From NCBI GenBank assembly GCA_035710515.1, contig DASTDE010000001.1:248001-312000 (forward strand): 64,000 nucleotides of DNA, in the 5' to 3' direction. Source of the DNA: Candidatus Rubrimentiphilum sp. Lineage in GTDB: Bacteria > Vulcanimicrobiota > Vulcanimicrobiia > Vulcanimicrobiales > Vulcanimicrobiaceae. The first letter of the stretch is position 1, and every line of letters starts with the position of its first letter. Both the position numbers and the translations under genes were made by a program. Below the pieces are notes generated by a model, which worked only from the letters and a program-made list of their open reading frames with translations, did no database searches and was not told the DNA's origin. This document shows positions 62,558 to 64,000 of the stretch, one piece after another.

Positions 62558-63226
62558 TTAGAAACGATTGTTGCGAACGGCATTCTTTAGTATCTGCTGC
62601 AGTCCAGTAAGGAAAATTTGCAGCAACTCGACGATCGGTTCGGGCTTCGGGTTGATCTTCTCGAGTTCGGCATCCAGCTTAGGCCCCAAATCTGGTCTAT
62701 TGTAAATAAAGCGGCGCGGTATGACCGAAACGTTTTTAGTTAGTCCCTTCACCCCGATGGCGCCGTCCGGCATATTGATCATCTCGAATTGCGCCGAGCC
62801 GCTCCCCATGTGAATTTCTACGCCAAAGCTATTGCTTAAGCTAATTGCCCGATCATGGAAATCGGTACCAGCGACGTCGGCATGAAACTTATAGAGCGGT
62901 GCGGCCAGGCGCTCGTCAAGCCATGCGCGAGCGCCGGCCGGCTCCGCCGCCGCATAGAGATAGTTTCGAGCTGTCCTGCCCGCGTTCAGGCACGCCTCTA
63001 GGTCACGAAAGAATGCATTCTTTGATTCCTGCAATTGCGCTGCGTCACTGCGTGAATCGGCCGTCTGCGCCGCAGCCTCATGGGTGCGCAATAGGTCGAG
63101 GTAATGTCTGGCGTTACCCAGGGCACGTTCGATTTCGATAACGCTAGGTGCTCGAGCGCGTCGCTCGGCGCGCGATGCCCGCCCTACGCGCTTGTGTTCG
63201 ATGTCTTCTCGCTTTCCGTGCGACAC
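62558..63226 (-). CDS. hypothetical protein
   Basis: A 222-residue soluble protein starting at GTG 63226. The N-terminal part is a long charged helix (SVIEIERALGNARHYLDLLRTHE, DLEACLNAGRTARNYLYAA) and the middle is strand-rich (GVEIHMGSGSAQFEMINMP). Near residue 85 the pattern ARxYLYAA resembles a cytoplasmic helical-bundle domain; no motif was recognised. Neighbouring frames on the other strand are shadows. Confidence 0.55.
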   Translation of the reverse strand: MSHGKREDIEHKRVGRASRAERRARAPSVIEIERALGNARHYLDLLRTHEAAAQTADSRSDAAQLQESKNAFFRDLEACLNAGRTARNYLYAAAEPAGARAWLDERLAAPLYKFHADVAGTDFHDRAISLSNSFGVEIHMGSGSAQFEMINMPDGAIGVKGLTKNVSVIPRRFIYNRPDLGPKLDAELEKINPKPEPIVELLQIFLTGLQQILKNAVRNNRF

Positions 63227-63338
63227 TTAGGATTCGCTTGCTCATCGATGATTGCTTCGGCAGCGAGCCGCAGAAGCACGAAGACCACCGCGTCAAGGCT
63301 CACCATGTCATACTGAGCGAGGGCCAGCTGCCCACCGA

Positions 63339-64000
63339 TTACAAGGCGCCTTGCACTTTCCAAGACGCGAGCCTCTTTCTAACTGCTTCTTGGTAACGGT
63401 CGGTCGAGGTGATGCCGTCCACCTTTAGATCCTCTAAAAGAGCTGAATGTCCCGCGCTGTAACTTCGTGTGTGTCTTTCAACGCTGTCGAATTCGCAGAA
63501 ATCTTCGTGCCAATCTGACTGCCGTGCCATCGGCTGCGCATTACCAAGCGCATAAGTGTTCGTGAGCGTTGCTGGGTGCACGTACCCTGAGAGCATCGCC
63601 AGATACTGCGAATGAGGCACCAAACGGCCTATGCATGTCGGCGAATCAGGAAAAAGGCGTTCATCGTACAGCGCGATCATCAAGTCAGCGAAGTCTCGTC
63701 GTTGCCTTGCTCCAGTTGCCCCTACGCTGTTGTGTATGGGTATGCCGGCGACGAGGAGATCATAGCGCCAGCCAATGGCGGGATCTTCACTCGCGGTGTG
63801 TCCAATAATAGATCCCTCGCTGCCTTCGCCGTCAGAAAGCGTGAAGTAGAGCTCATCATAGTTCACGCCTGCCTCCAAAAACGCTCGCAGTAGCAAACGA
63901 CAGTCGTGATATTGGGCGCGCGTCCGAAAACGCGGTTGATCGTGCCCGCCCGACTCAAGCCACTCGGCATCCAAACTCAGCAAATCGCAGAGCCGATCTC
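63339..64000 (-). CDS. hypothetical protein (5' end cut by window edge)
   Basis: At least 220 residues. The frame is open through the right edge (reading DRLCDLLSLDAEWLE before the first candidate TTG at 63983), so the start probably lies outside the window. The product is acidic and soluble-looking with several Tyr/His-containing stretches (AQYHDCRLLLRAFLEAGVNYDEL, RLVPHSQYLAMLSGYVHP). No family recognised. Confidence 0.5.
   Translation of the reverse strand, partial: DRLCDLLSLDAEWLESGGHDQPRFRTRAQYHDCRLLLRAFLEAGVNYDELYFTLSDGEGSEGSIIGHTASEDPAIGWRYDLLVAGIPIHNSVGATGARQRRDFADLMIALYDERLFPDSPTCIGRLVPHSQYLAMLSGYVHPATLTNTYALGNAQPMARQSDWHEDFCEFDSVERHTRSYSAGHSALLEDLKVDGITSTDRYQEAVRKRLASWKVQGAL

Noticed and set aside
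38600-64000. CRISPR array or integrase at the edge of the accessory region
   Set aside because: No regularly spaced direct repeats and no tyrosine or serine recombinase were found in reading the region.

Overview
The window reads as the chromosome of a GC-rich diderm (Gram-negative-type) bacterium. It carries an RND pump, a TolC-type outer-membrane channel with a MacA/MacB-type pump, a secretin, lipoprotein signal peptides and a Tat signal. No rRNA or tRNA gene was seen to fix the taxonomy. The gene mix (several secreted S9 peptidases, the order dnaK-grpE-dnaJ, short GC-rich intergenic gaps) would suit an uncultured lineage such as Candidatus Eremiobacterota/Vulcanimicrobiota, but that is inference only.

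Positions 1-39 kb are mostly conserved genes in tight operons. A minus-strand operon (7.0 kb down to 1) holds lpd-lipB-lipA, an RND permease, a rhodanese, a small membrane protein and a CPCC-type zinc protein. It links lipoate synthesis with dihydrolipoamide dehydrogenase. Divergent from it are mutY and two tandem secreted S9 peptidases. Next come a GIY-YIG nuclease gene that looks like a small mobile element, a Tat-exported multicopper oxidase, nth, a DPP-IV-type peptidase with a VIT-family transporter, an acyl-CoA dehydrogenase divergent from a 3-oxoacid CoA-transferase, and a long minus-strand run dnaK-grpE-dnaJ followed by ABC transporter genes and two small secreted proteins. An HtrA-type protease and a six-gene MacAB-TolC-type efflux operon follow.

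From about 38.6 kb the character changes to accessory DNA: a 1677-residue RHS protein, a secretin plus lytic transglycosylase pair, and then 47.9-64 kb of small, mostly unrecognised genes. These include a papain-like protease candidate, a ribbon-helix-helix candidate with a 25-bp palindrome in front of it, a Schlafen/AlbA_2 protein, an NlpC/P60-like protein with a coupled partner, an HTH protein, a HEPN-like protein, a HipA-like kinase and an AbrB-type protein. This resembles a defence, conflict or toxin-antitoxin neighbourhood, although no canonical system was recognised and no integrase was seen.

The most distinctive signal is at 12.0-12.6 kb. A 98-residue GIY-YIG endonuclease lies between two inverted copies of a structured repeat (ATTGTCATCCTGAGC... 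with a variable but still pairing inner hairpin). The whole is flanked by a perfect 15-bp direct repeat whose left copy is the 3' end of the upstream peptidase gene and whose right copy abuts the stop codon of the next gene. This looks like an insertion with target duplication. A third copy of the repeat lies inside the 3' end of lipB and is translated. LipB also has Gln where the family has its catalytic Lys.
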